DNA from: Bacteroidales bacterium
GTDB lineage: Bacteria > Bacteroidota > Bacteroidia > Bacteroidales > P3
Direction: 5' to 3'
NCBI GenBank assembly: GCA_028708845.1
Contig: JAQVXZ010000012.1
Coordinates: 1-64,000, forward strand
DNA length: 64,000 bases
The translations under genes and the position numbers were made by a program. Below, in pieces: positions 43,956 through 51,781 of the stretch. The notes under the pieces were generated by a model, which was not told the DNA's origin, did not search any database, and worked only from the letters and a program-made list of their open reading frames with translations. The stretch's first letter is position 1. The number at the start of each line of letters is the position of its first letter.

Positions 43956-44897
43956 ATGCAAACGGGAAAAGTAATTAGAACAACAGGAAGCCATTATACA
44001 GTACGCACAGACAATTACGAGTTGTTTGAATGCCGTATAAAGGGAAAGTTTAGGATTAGTAATATTAAATCAACTAACCCTATTGCTGTTGGCGATATTG
44101 TAGATTTTATTCCTCCAACCGAAACAATAGAAGGAGTGATTGCAAATATTCATGATAGGAAAAACACTTTGGTTCGAAGGTCAACCAACCTTTCTAAACG
44201 TTCTCAAATAATTGCATCGAACATTGACCAAGCTTTTCTAATAGTTACTATTGCTTACCCAAGAACATCAACAGGCTTTATTGATAGATTCTTAGTTACA
44301 ACTGAGGCTCATCAAATCCCAACAATAATTGTTTTCAATAAGATTGATATTTATAATGAGGAGGCTCAGGCATTTGCTAATGAGACAATGGCTATTTATG
44401 AAAATGTTGGCTATAAATGTGTTGAAACTTCTGCTCTTAGGGGCGATAATATTGAATTACTAAGAGAGATGATGAAAGATAAGACCACACTTCTTTCAGG
44501 ACATAGTGGGGTAGGGAAGTCGGCTCTAATAAATGCAATTGATAGTAATCTAAACCTTAGAACAGGAGTAATATCATCTGCTCACATGAAAGGAATGCAT
44601 ACAACAACCTTTGCAGAAATGTTCCCCCTTGATTTTGGAGGAGATATAATTGATACACCAGGGATAAAAGAATTTGGGATGTTTGACTTTCAGAAAGAAG
44701 AAGTAGGACTTTACTATCCTGAGATGAAAGCTCGCTTAAAAGGATGTCAATACTATAATTGCACACATGAGCATGAGCCAAAATGTGCAATAAAAGCAGC
44801 TGTTGAAAAAGGAGAAATAAGCATTGAAAGATATTCAAACTATCTAAACATTATGCATGGTGATGAGCTAAAGCTTGAAAGGTGGGAGGATAAGTAA
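43956..44897 (+). CDS. rsgA: Ribosome small-subunit GTPase RsgA
   Basis: A 313-residue circularly permuted GTPase that assists late 30S assembly. It has the N-terminal OB-fold (GKVIRTTGSHYTVRT), then permuted G motifs FNKID, GHSGVGKSALINAI and DTPGIKEFG, and a C-terminal zinc finger (CQYYNCTHEHEPKCAIKAAVE: Cys-x4-Cys-x-His-x5-Cys). I preferred the ATG at 43956 over an in-frame TTG one codon earlier. The stop overlaps the dtd start by one base (TAATG), implying translational coupling. Confidence 0.96.
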   Translation: MQTGKVIRTTGSHYTVRTDNYELFECRIKGKFRISNIKSTNPIAVGDIVDFIPPTETIEGVIANIHDRKNTLVRRSTNLSKRSQIIASNIDQAFLIVTIAYPRTSTGFIDRFLVTTEAHQIPTIIVFNKIDIYNEEAQAFANETMAIYENVGYKCVETSALRGDNIELLREMMKDKTTLLSGHSGVGKSALINAIDSNLNLRTGVISSAHMKGMHTTTFAEMFPLDFGGDIIDTPGIKEFGMFDFQKEEVGLYYPEMKARLKGCQYYNCTHEHEPKCAIKAAVEKGEISIERYSNYLNIMHGDELKLERWEDK

Positions 44898-45349
44898 TGA
44901 GAGTAGTTATCCAAAGAGTAAAAAAGGCAAGTGTTGAGATTGATAATAAACTTAAGAGCTCAATATCGAAAGGAATCTTAATCCTTTTGGGGATTGAAGA
45001 CAAGGACAATGAAAAGGATATTGAATTCTTATGCCAAAAGATATGCAAGCTAAGAATATTTGATGATGAAGATGGAGTGATGAACCTTTCTGTAAAGGAT
45101 ATTAGTGGAGAAATCCTTTTAGTTAGTCAGTTCACTCTTCATGCAAGCGTTAAGAAAGGAAACCGTCCAACCTATATAAGAGCTTCTAAGCCCGATATTG
45201 CAATTCCAATGTATGAGAAATTTATTAAAACACTTGAAAAAGAGTTCGAGAAAGAAATAAAAACAGGAGTGTTTGGAGCAGATATGGATATTGCTTTAAT
45301 TAATGATGGACCTGTAACAATAATTATAGATAGTAAAAATATTGAATAG
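44897..45349 (+). CDS. dtd: D-aminoacyl-tRNA deacylase
   Basis: A 150-residue enzyme that removes D-amino acids mischarged on tRNA. It begins MRVVIQRVKKASVEID and contains ILLVSQFTLHASVKKGNRP (catalytic region) and KTGVFGADMDIALINDGPVTI, with the GP motif that excludes L-amino acids. Length is standard. It overlaps rsgA by one base and is followed by two small membrane-protein genes. Confidence 0.96.
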   Translation: MRVVIQRVKKASVEIDNKLKSSISKGILILLGIEDKDNEKDIEFLCQKICKLRIFDDEDGVMNLSVKDISGEILLVSQFTLHASVKKGNRPTYIRASKPDIAIPMYEKFIKTLEKEFEKEIKTGVFGADMDIALINDGPVTIIIDSKNIE

Positions 45350-45352
45350 ATT

Positions 45353-45511
45353 ATGGAAAAGCTAACAATGGTAAATATTATAGCAGGTATAATAGTTCTA
45401 CTCTCTTTAGCGTTAATATATATATGTATCTATTTATTATTTAGATGGATTAGGAAAAAAACACAACGAGATGATTATTTCGAACAAAAATTAAAAACAT
45501 GGAAACGATAA
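45353..45511 (+). CDS. Small membrane protein, 52 aa
   Basis: A short frame starting ATG at 45353, 3 bases after dtd, and ending TAA at 45509-45511. It encodes one membrane helix (MVNIIAGIIVLLSLALIYIC) followed by FRWIRKKTQRDDYFEQ, a basic cytoplasmic anchor. Its end overlaps the start of the next gene (45499) by 13 bases in another frame, a typical coupled arrangement. Size and placement suggest a real gene; function is unknown. Confidence 0.5.
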   Translation: MEKLTMVNIIAGIIVLLSLALIYICIYLLFRWIRKKTQRDDYFEQKLKTWKR

Positions 45512-45759
45512 TATTAGTATTTGGTATAACAGTAGCAATTCTTGTGCTATGCTTTGCATTTATAGGCATAAAGATGTTTATAAAGAAAAACGGAGAATTC
45601 AAAAAACAATGTTCAACAGTTGACCCTATGACAGGAGAAAGACATGGTTGCACTTGTCAATCGAAAGTGGTTAAAACTGAATGTGATAATATAGATAGGC
45701 TTCACGAGATAGATAAGGCTAACGAAGAAAGAACTGAAGAATTAGACCAGGAGGATTAA
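45499..45759 (+). CDS. Small membrane protein with cysteine motif
   Basis: An 86-residue protein with one N-terminal membrane helix (residues 2-24), a KKNGEFKKQC stretch and a cysteine cluster (QCSTVDPMTGERHGCTCQ: Cys-x13-Cys-x-Cys), then an acidic tail. Short membrane proteins with clustered cysteines after a single helix include the flavin/Fe-related NqrM type. The spacing differs, so this is only a loose analogy. Last gene of the rightward rsgA-dtd group. Confidence 0.55.
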   Translation: METIILVFGITVAILVLCFAFIGIKMFIKKNGEFKKQCSTVDPMTGERHGCTCQSKVVKTECDNIDRLHEIDKANEERTEELDQED

Positions 45760-45772
45760 ATAAAGAATCCTT

Positions 45773-46630
45773 TTAGTTTAGTAAGTGTTCTCTTACCTTA
45801 TCATTAAAAGCTTTCGATGTCTTATAGTTATGCTTTCTAATTAAGAGATTTGCCCTTTCGTAGGATCCGAAATAGGTGCCGCTCAATATTCCAGCACCAC
45901 CAAGGTAGGCAGTTATGTAGTTTGCAGTAATGACATTATATACGCCAAACGTTAGGACTGAAGCATTGATAAGAAAAGCTGAAATTCCTTCTAAAGTATT
46001 TCCAGCGTAAAGATGTCCTAAGCCAGGCACATAAGCTAAGAATCTTCCTAATTTCTCACTTTTCTGTTTAGGTAGTTTCTTATAAATATCATCTATTTCT
46101 TTCTTTATTTTATCCTGATTACCTTCAAGTGTTACTACCCACTTGTCTGCAATAGTCTTTGCCTCTTGATATCTCAATAATTCATTATAAACAAAAACCT
46201 GTAAAAGGAGAGTGCTTGAGCATTGGCTACTATCAATATTTAGATACATATCCTCAATCGTTACTGAGGCTTTTTCAAATTCACCACCTAAGTAATAGCA
46301 TAGAATCTTCTCGTAGTAGTATTTCTCTTGCAAATCTTGGCTAAGTGAAAACAAATGCACCCTTTCTAAATCCCTTGATGCCTTAGAATAATTATTAATC
46401 TTCTTATATGTTGCTGCTTTCTTAAATAGGGCTTTATTTAGTTCCTCTTTTGATGAAGAATTATATACTATCCTTTCATATTCAAGGGCTGCATTATCAT
46501 AATCTTTTTGCTCAAAGAGTCTATCTGCTAATTCAAATATTGAATCTTGTGCATTAGTTAAATATGGTACGCAAAGGAATATGAATGTTATAGAGTATTG
46601 TAATGTTTTGTTGATTATTGAAATCTTCAT
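45773..46630 (-). CDS. TPR/DUF5683-like envelope protein, paralogue B
   Basis: A 285-residue protein with a signal peptide (to TNAQ, residue 28), TPR-like helices (residues about 30-185; LADRLFEQKDYDNAALEYERI is a clear TPR) and a C-terminal hydrophobic region starting RFLAYVPGLGHLYAGNTLEG. That motif is typical of Bacteroidota DUF5683/TM2-like domains. It shares this plan with the next gene upstream, whose 3' end it overlaps by 77 bases. Role unknown; an envelope scaffold is plausible. Confidence 0.7.
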   Translation of the reverse strand: MKISIINKTLQYSITFIFLCVPYLTNAQDSIFELADRLFEQKDYDNAALEYERIVYNSSSKEELNKALFKKAATYKKINNYSKASRDLERVHLFSLSQDLQEKYYYEKILCYYLGGEFEKASVTIEDMYLNIDSSQCSSTLLLQVFVYNELLRYQEAKTIADKWVVTLEGNQDKIKKEIDDIYKKLPKQKSEKLGRFLAYVPGLGHLYAGNTLEGISAFLINASVLTFGVYNVITANYITAYLGGAGILSGTYFGSYERANLLIRKHNYKTSKAFNDKVREHLLN

Positions 46631-47435
46631 AATATATTTTTACTGAGGTTACGCTTCCGTATATATTGCCAACATAGAAAACTGCTCCAATTGCACCAAA
46701 GACTAAGGTCTTCCAATTTAGTGGTCCATGCTTAACCCAGTTCTCTGCTGTTATTGCTCCTAGTGACCCTATTAAAAGAAATGATGAAACTCCTTCCCCA
46801 TAGCTTCCTGCATAAATCTTTCCTAAGCCAGGAACTATAGCCGAGGCTATGCCTGCAACCCATGGTGATTTATGCTTATGTTTTATAAGTTGATTATATA
46901 TATTGTTAAGTTCTTCTTCCTGTTCTATTAATCTAAAATCTTGATAAGTAAAGTTCTGACTATGATATTTATATTTTTCATAATCTCTTTCCAGTAATGC
47001 TAAGCCAGCTTTTTCATAGTGATATAGTTCTTTGAAATTAGAATTAGTGTCGGCGAAAGTTTTTAATATAGAATTAGCTTTCGAATAGTTTCCTGTATGA
47101 GCATTGCTTAGAGAATTAAAGAAAGTTGATTTAGCATATAGGGCAGACTCTTTTGAAACAGAATCAAAGAATAATGATGCATTTAATAGTTCCTTTGAGC
47201 TATAGAATGTCCAACCCTTTAAGTAATTTATACTATCTTGTGTAAGCTTTGAATTATAATAATTCGTATTAGGATTTGTCATTAGAGTTTTAGCCTCTTC
47301 TTTCAAATTATTCCCAAGAAGATATAATGTAAAGTCAAAGTCTTCCTTTGCATATTTTACTGATTGTGCTTTTGAAATATTAGCAGAAACAATAATGACT
47401 ATAATTAATAATAGAAGTGTTTTTAATGGTTGCAT
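46554..47435 (-). CDS. TPR/DUF5683-like envelope protein, paralogue A
   Basis: A 293-residue exported protein (signal to SKAQ, residue 23), helical repeats in the middle and the C-terminal signature GIASAIVPGLGKIYAGSYGEGVSSFLL, matching the paralogue that follows. Its 3' end overlaps that gene's start by 77 bases, and its own start overlaps the yidD-like gene by 13 bases. The cluster (LolA-like, YidD, two DUF5683-like) is tightly packed and probably one transcript. Confidence 0.7.
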   Translation of the reverse strand: MQPLKTLLLLIIVIIVSANISKAQSVKYAKEDFDFTLYLLGNNLKEEAKTLMTNPNTNYYNSKLTQDSINYLKGWTFYSSKELLNASLFFDSVSKESALYAKSTFFNSLSNAHTGNYSKANSILKTFADTNSNFKELYHYEKAGLALLERDYEKYKYHSQNFTYQDFRLIEQEEELNNIYNQLIKHKHKSPWVAGIASAIVPGLGKIYAGSYGEGVSSFLLIGSLGAITAENWVKHGPLNWKTLVFGAIGAVFYVGNIYGSVTSVKIYYEDFNNQQNITILYNIHIPLRTIFN

Positions 47436-47890
47436 CTATTACTGTCTTTATGTTTATTAGTATTTCTATACCTATCTACTGTTTCGTGCATCTTTCCGTC
47501 TCCTTTATCAAAATGATATAAAGACTTATCTGCCAAAGATATCCTTGTGCACCTTGTTATTCTATCCGAGGAAAGGAAAATACCCTTAATTATTCCATAC
47601 TCTTTTATAAGGTCTTTGCTATACTGAGAACACGAAGGGTTGAAAGCACACGAACTTGAAAGTTGAGCACTTATTATCTTTTGATATAAATACATAGAAG
47701 AACTAAGGATATGATAAAATGGATTATATGTTTTCTTCCCTTGAGTAAAGCCGTAGTTCACCACTCTATCACTAAACTCTTTGTTTTCAAATACTACACT
47801 CTTAATATTATCTATATCTTCTTTGGATTGGGACATAGCATTAATTGAAAATAATGAGCTTAACAATACAATCAAAACAAACGATTTCAT
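47423..47890 (-). CDS. yidD: YidD-like membrane-insertion factor with signal peptide
   Basis: A 155-residue protein whose core (residues about 65-125: YLYQKIISAQLSSSCAFNPS, CSQYSKDLIKEYGIIKGIFL, RITRC) is the YidD domain. Classical YidD is ~80 residues and cytoplasmic, aiding YidC insertion. This one has an N-terminal signal peptide (MKSFVLIVLLSSLFSINAMS) plus ~45 extra residues, so it likely works outside the inner membrane. It lies 1 base after the LolA-like gene and overlaps the next gene by 13 bases. Confidence 0.85.
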   Translation of the reverse strand: MKSFVLIVLLSSLFSINAMSQSKEDIDNIKSVVFENKEFSDRVVNYGFTQGKKTYNPFYHILSSSMYLYQKIISAQLSSSCAFNPSCSQYSKDLIKEYGIIKGIFLSSDRITRCTRISLADKSLYHFDKGDGKMHETVDRYRNTNKHKDSNRCNH

Positions 47891-47891
47891 A

Positions 47892-48605
47892 TTATTTTTT
47901 AATAAAAGGGCTAACTAGTTTTGCTGATGAAGGTATCTTGTAGTCGAAGAGACTATTCCTTGTAAACTGATCTACTTTAATATTTGAATAAACCTCTCTT
48001 TTTACTGTTGAATCCGTTGGGCTATCATAAGATATTTCTGTTATCTGAGTAGGAAATGTAAACTGACTAAGGTGCATGTATTTACTATAATATACTTTTC
48101 TTGTTATATCTTTCTTATTATAATATGCAGTATATATTGGTAGGTTTTTTTCGTAAACAATTTCAATCTTAGAAAGATCTTTAAATGTTTTCTTACCTGT
48201 AACGTATGTCTTAATGATTTTTGCTCCTTCTTTCTTTTGACTTTGCATAGTAAAGCCAAGCTTCTCTAAGCCAAAATCTTTATATTCATTAGAAAGGAAG
48301 CTATATAACAATTCATTTTGTGAAGAAAAGAATTGATCATTCATAATAACAACCTCATTTGTTTGAGGCAAATAAGCCTTTGCCTCTCCTAGTGAATTAG
48401 TAACTAAGTAGTATTCTTGAGGTTTAGTAAAATGAACCACAAAGTTTCCATTCGACTGGTAGAAGATATCCTTTTCAACAACAATTACTTTATTGTTCTT
48501 TACTTGTTTTATTTCCACATTAGCACTTATCTTTTTCTGAGCAAAAGAAGGGAAGCTAAGTATTATAAGTACTAGGAAAAGGCTATTTTTTGAGGATAAA
48601 CTCAT
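47892..48605 (-). CDS. LolA-like outer-membrane lipoprotein carrier homologue
   Basis: A 237-residue exported protein (signal ending PSFAQ). The mature part shows the LolA/LolB-like half-barrel pattern: KDIFYQSNGNFVVHFTKPQEYYLVTNSLG, then strands ending KIEIVYEKNLPIYTAYYN and FTFPTQITEISYDSPTD. The C-terminal half resembles outer-membrane lipoprotein-sorting domains. It heads the yidD cluster. Which lipid or lipoprotein it carries is not evident. Confidence 0.65.
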   Translation of the reverse strand: MSLSSKNSLFLVLIILSFPSFAQKKISANVEIKQVKNNKVIVVEKDIFYQSNGNFVVHFTKPQEYYLVTNSLGEAKAYLPQTNEVVIMNDQFFSSQNELLYSFLSNEYKDFGLEKLGFTMQSQKKEGAKIIKTYVTGKKTFKDLSKIEIVYEKNLPIYTAYYNKKDITRKVYYSKYMHLSQFTFPTQITEISYDSPTDSTVKREVYSNIKVDQFTRNSLFDYKIPSSAKLVSPFIKK

Positions 48606-48616
48606 AATTATTTATA

Positions 48617-48650
48617 TAAAAAACGGGACGAGTATAGATATATTCGTCCC
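48617..48650 (-). terminator. Intrinsic terminator after the TM2 gene
   Basis: On the minus strand, the stem GGGACGA/TCGTCCC is followed by TTTTTT. It separates the TM2 gene from the LolA-like operon. Confidence 0.8.
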
Positions 48651-48684
48651 ATTTACATTTTTTTAAAAATATTTTATGCGATAA

Positions 48685-49107
48685 TTACATCCACATAAAG
48701 AAATTAGTATTGCCAACATATGGACGGATATTGTCGTTAGCTGCTCCAATTAGTAAAACAACCCAGTCAACAAAAGGAACTACACCAAAAATACCTCCAC
48801 AAGTAACAATATATAGTCCAAACATTAGATTGCTTGTTCCCAAATAATGACGGTGAATTCCAAAACCTCCAACAACAGTACATATTGCAAAAGCAGCCCA
48901 AGGATTAGGTGCATTTAAATATGCAGACCCTGAAGCATTATTTGCCATCATTGACCCTGCTGCAAATGCATTAATTTCTTGAGATGATACTTCTGTTGCA
49001 GTTGCAAATAATGCATCTACATCATTATCATTGATTTCATACTTTTCTGCGAATGCACCTGCTGATAGAGCAAACATCGCAACAAATAGTAAAACTAACT
49101 TTTTCAT
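48685..49107 (-). CDS. TM2-domain protein
   Basis: A 140-residue protein with a signal peptide (to AGAFAE, residue 21), a short acidic region, and a C-terminal TM2 domain: PWAAFAICTVVGGFGIHRHY, LGTSNLMFGLYIVTCGGIFG, VVPFVDWVVLLIG. Two membrane helices are joined by a short loop with the GIHRHYLG motif. TM2 proteins are common next to envelope genes in this phylum; their role is unclear. It has its own terminator. Confidence 0.85.
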   Translation of the reverse strand: MKKLVLLFVAMFALSAGAFAEKYEINDNDVDALFATATEVSSQEINAFAAGSMMANNASGSAYLNAPNPWAAFAICTVVGGFGIHRHYLGTSNLMFGLYIVTCGGIFGVVPFVDWVVLLIGAANDNIRPYVGNTNFFMWM

Positions 49108-49234
49108 AAGCGTTTAATTTTGATTAAAATGATTAATCTGCAAAGAAAGTACTTTTTTTGCAAATAAACAATCTTTTATTCTGTTTTTATCAATTTTCTT
49201 TTAAAAATAGATAGAGATTAAATCTTAATTATAA

Positions 49235-49268
49235 TAAAAAAGCCATCAGTTATTAGCTGATGGCTTTC
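49235..49268 (-). terminator. Intrinsic terminator
   Basis: The stem AGCCATCAG/CTGATGGCT is followed, on the minus strand, by TTTTTT; it ends the outer-membrane protein gene. Confidence 0.82.
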
Positions 49269-49287
49269 TCATATATAAAATATCTAA

Positions 49288-49800
49288 TTAGAATTTGTAT
49301 GAAATACCAATAGTTCCATTAGTAATTCCATAACCACCTTCTAAATATACTGCTAAATTAGGCTTAAAGTAATAACGAAGACCTGCATAGCCGCCTAATC
49401 CAAGTCCACTAGTATTGCTTCCGCCATAATTATTATCAGAACTCCAAATCATGAATCCTAATAATAAACCACCATAAACTTCAAGATTATCAACAAAAGT
49501 ATAATTCAATTGTCCCCTTACTCCAGGATAGAATATTGTGTGATGATATTTAGAATTCAACCATGTTTCGTTATAAGAAGAGATGCCTAAATAAGCACCA
49601 ACCCCTGAGTTAAGTCCGTTTAATCCGAAAACATTATTATAAACTCCCCACATCATAGATAGTTCAACAGGGATACCATAACTACCAAACCCAACTCCAA
49701 CACTACCTACTTTTGTTCCTTTTTGGAAAACAGGAGTTTGAGCTTGCGATGTAAAAGCAAACCCTAAGGCTAAAATAACAACTAAAATAATCTTTTTCAT
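49288..49800 (-). CDS. Outer-membrane beta-barrel protein, small
   Basis: A 170-residue exported protein (signal to SQAQ, residue 20) with alternating strands ending in aromatic residues, glycine-rich turns and a final YGITNGTIGISYKF strand closing with Phe, the usual signature of an outer-membrane barrel. The likely size is an 8-strand OmpX/OmpW-type barrel. Function and ligand are unknown. Single-gene unit with a terminator. Confidence 0.7.
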   Translation of the reverse strand: MKKIILVVILALGFAFTSQAQTPVFQKGTKVGSVGVGFGSYGIPVELSMMWGVYNNVFGLNGLNSGVGAYLGISSYNETWLNSKYHHTIFYPGVRGQLNYTFVDNLEVYGGLLLGFMIWSSDNNYGGSNTSGLGLGGYAGLRYYFKPNLAVYLEGGYGITNGTIGISYKF

Positions 49801-49967
49801 ATAATTCTATTTACAAATTTTCTCTACTCTTTTTCTAAGGTTTTTCGAGTTCCACCATTAATTAATCATTGCAAAAATATGCTATTTCCTTTCAGAAACC
49901 TAAAATTATATTACATATTTTAACTTAGTATGTTTATTAGCTTGAAAAACAGAATATATATTTTACT

Positions 49968-50153
49968 TTAATCTTTAATTACCATTGCACCCATAGGGCA
50001 ATATTTAGTACATTTATTACATTCAATACAAAGGTCATAATTAATAATAGGATACCCTTCTTGATCTTGAGAAATTGCATCAACCGGGCAAATCTTAATT
50101 AGAGGACAAACATGATTATGAGGACACCTACTTTTATCAACTTCTACTGGCAT
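49968..50153 (-). CDS. 4Fe-4S ferredoxin-like protein
   Basis: A 61-residue protein with two iron-sulphur motifs. The second is canonical (CIECNKCTKYCP). The first is irregular: Cys9 and Cys15 in RCPHNHVCPLIKICPVDAI, with Cys21 completing it, so spacing is C-x5-C-x5-C-P rather than C-x2-C-x2-C. The histidine-containing loop may bind the first cluster differently. It is a small electron carrier; partners are not adjacent. Confidence 0.8.
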   Translation of the reverse strand: MPVEVDKSRCPHNHVCPLIKICPVDAISQDQEGYPIINYDLCIECNKCTKYCPMGAMVIKD

Positions 50154-50335
50154 AGTTTATATTTTAATTAATTAGTAATAAGATTTATTTTAAATCAGAC
50201 TGCAAAGATATAACCATAAACAGGCACTTTCAAATGACTTTTTCTATATCTAAATAGAAGTAATCTATAAGCATTACTTTGAGTTAAACTATTGGAATAA
50301 AGAATCAAACTAACCAAACGAAGACTCAATCTCGT
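50154..50335. other. Intergenic, no gene
   Basis: AT-rich spacer upstream of the ferredoxin gene. GCAAAGATATAACC near 50202 reads on the minus strand as a TATCTTTGC box, a likely ferredoxin promoter. Confidence 0.5.
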
Positions 50336-50447
50336 GACATGCCCATGTCAGTGCCGCTCACATACCCATGTCACGTATGCTGACATACCCATGTGAGCAG
50401 TGCTGACATACCTATGTCACCAGGTGCGACATGCCCATGTCACGAGA
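50336..50447. repeat. Palindrome array P5: 5 units, 23-bp period
   Basis: Units GACATGCCCATGTC and variants have the first C of the CCCAT/CCTAT core at 50342, 50365, 50388, 50411 and 50434, exactly 23 bp apart. This is the same palindrome family as P3 (28991-29120), read on the other strand. The ends CTCGTGACATG and CATGTCACGAG are themselves mirror images. Confidence 0.85.
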
Positions 50448-50450
50448 TTG

Positions 50451-50530
50451 AAACAAAGAAAGAAAAGTTTGAAACAAAGAGTTGAGATTTTATAACAAAG
50501 AGTTGAGATTTTGAAACGAAGATTGAGTAG
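50451..50530 (+). repeat. 21-bp-period GAAACAAAGA array, 4 units
   Basis: Directly after P5, AAAC/AACAAAGA(G) units have the marker AAC at 50452, 50473, 50494 and 50515, exactly 21 bp apart. Confidence 0.75.
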
Positions 50531-50546
50531 ATTGAAATAGGGAAAT

Positions 50547-50576
50547 AATAAAGGCACTACTAATGCAGTGCCTTTT
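50547..50576 (-). terminator. Intrinsic terminator of tmRNA
   Basis: The stem AAAGGCACT/AGTGCCTTT lies just beyond the tmRNA 3' end, with T-rich sequence on the minus strand. Confidence 0.7.
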
Positions 50577-50580
50577 GGCG

Positions 50581-50972
50581 TGGACTTGCAGGGAGTCGAA
50601 CCCTGGTCCAAACAAGAAACTAATAAGCTTTCTACATGCTTATTCTTTCATTGATTTTCGTGATAGAGCCGGAGAAAGACACCCAATTCTATCCTTATCT
50701 TTTTTAATTTCGTAATTGTGCCAAAGTCTCACAAAAACTATCCCTATTTTGCGTGCGTCCCTTTATCGTCGACCATAAGGCAAGGTCTTGGAGGAACGTT
50801 TTGCTCCGTACCGCTGGCACGGATTAAGCTAATCTACTAAACTTCGATTAAGCAGCAAAAGCGTAATTTGATTCGCCTGTTGTTTGTTTTGTAACCCTTG
50901 TTAAGGCATTTGTTACCTGTGCCTGCATGCTTACGTATCCATTTACCTTGCTGTCAAAACCAGACCAAGCCC
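50581..50972 (-). ncRNA. ssrA: Transfer-messenger RNA (tmRNA)
   Basis: On the minus strand. The 5' acceptor half GGGCTTG (50966-50972) pairs with the 3' half CAAGTCC (50582-50588, discriminator at 50581), with one G-T wobble. The T-arm CAGGG-TTCGACT-CCCTG is present. The resume/tag frame (50848-50877) encodes GESNYAFAA then TAA, ending in the AA usual for degradation tags. Total length is about 392 nt. Rescues stalled ribosomes and marks the nascent peptide for proteolysis. CCA is not encoded. Confidence 0.95.
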
Positions 50973-51019
50973 ATAGATAGGTTGTGTATATAACGTAGAT
51001 TTACTATTCCTATTGTATA

Positions 51020-51053
51020 TAAAAAAATAAAGAGTCCGAATTATAGACTCTTT
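51020..51053 (-). terminator. Intrinsic terminator after tRNA-Asp
   Basis: On the minus strand, the stem AAAGAGTC/GACTCTTT is followed by TTTTTTT, 27 bases beyond the tRNA-Asp 3' end. Confidence 0.8.
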
Positions 51054-51079
51054 ACTATTGTTTTCATTATTTTTTTTGG

Positions 51080-51154
51080 CGGTCCGGACGAGACTCGAAC
51101 TCGCGACCCCATGCGTGACAGGCATGTATTCTAACCAAACTGAACTACCGAACC
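51080..51154 (-). tRNA. tRNA-Asp (GTC)
   Basis: A 75-nt tRNA on the minus strand. The acceptor stem GGTTCGG pairs with CCGGACC (one wobble), discriminator G. The anticodon loop lies in GCCTGTCACGC, giving GTC. The T-arm GAGTTCGAGTC is normal. Confidence 0.95.
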
Positions 51155-51247
51155 ATTTTGTTTTTTCAAGAGTTTCCTCTCTCAAAAGCAAGTGCAAAGA
51201 TACAATGTTTTTTTTACCTACCAAATTTTTATAAACTTTTTTTCAAA

Positions 51248-51781
51248 TTATTCTTTTAGGCTATTAAACAAATGCCAGACTACTATTCCTGTAGTTACTG
51301 ATATATTTAGAGAATGCTTTGTGCCATATTGCGGAATTTCAATTACTCCATCAGAATTATTTATAATATCCTGATCAACTCCATCAACTTCATTACCCAT
51401 AATTATTGCAATTTTAGAATCCTCTTTTGGATGAAATTCATTTAGTTTTATACTCCCCTCAGCCTGTTCTATGCTATATATTTTATATCCTTCTTCTCTT
51501 AAATCATCAACTGCCTCTTGTGTTGTTGAACAATATTCCCACTCAACTGTTTCTGTTGCACCAAGGGCTGTTTTATTGATTTCTCTATGAGGAGGCTTTG
51601 GAGTAATGCCACAAAGATAGATTTTCTCCACAACAAAAGCATCAGATGTCCTAAACACAGAGCCAACATTATTCATGCTTCTAATATTATCAAGGACAAT
51701 AACTAAAGGGAGTTTCTTTGTTTCCTTAAACTCCTCTACGCTAATTCTATTTAATTCTTTTAATGAGAGCTTAGTATTCAT
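51248..51781 (-). CDS. SpoU/TrmH-family RNA 2'-O-methyltransferase
   Basis: A 177-residue SPOUT enzyme: motif I LVIVLDNIRSMNNVGSVFRT, motif II AIIMGNEVDGVDQDIIN, motif III IPQYGTKHSLNISVTTGIV. It methylates ribose 2'-OH in tRNA or rRNA using S-adenosylmethionine. It lacks the N-terminal substrate-binding domain of RlmB, so it resembles short TrmH/TrmL-like forms; the target cannot be told. It overlaps the upstream GldN-like gene by 4 bases. Confidence 0.9.
   Translation of the reverse strand: MNTKLSLKELNRISVEEFKETKKLPLVIVLDNIRSMNNVGSVFRTSDAFVVEKIYLCGITPKPPHREINKTALGATETVEWEYCSTTQEAVDDLREEGYKIYSIEQAEGSIKLNEFHPKEDSKIAIIMGNEVDGVDQDIINNSDGVIEIPQYGTKHSLNISVTTGIVVWHLFNSLKE

Noticed and set aside
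50943..51224. Minus-strand frame over tRNA-Asp and the tmRNA 5' end
   Set aside because: It overlaps two RNA genes and a terminator; no protein features.
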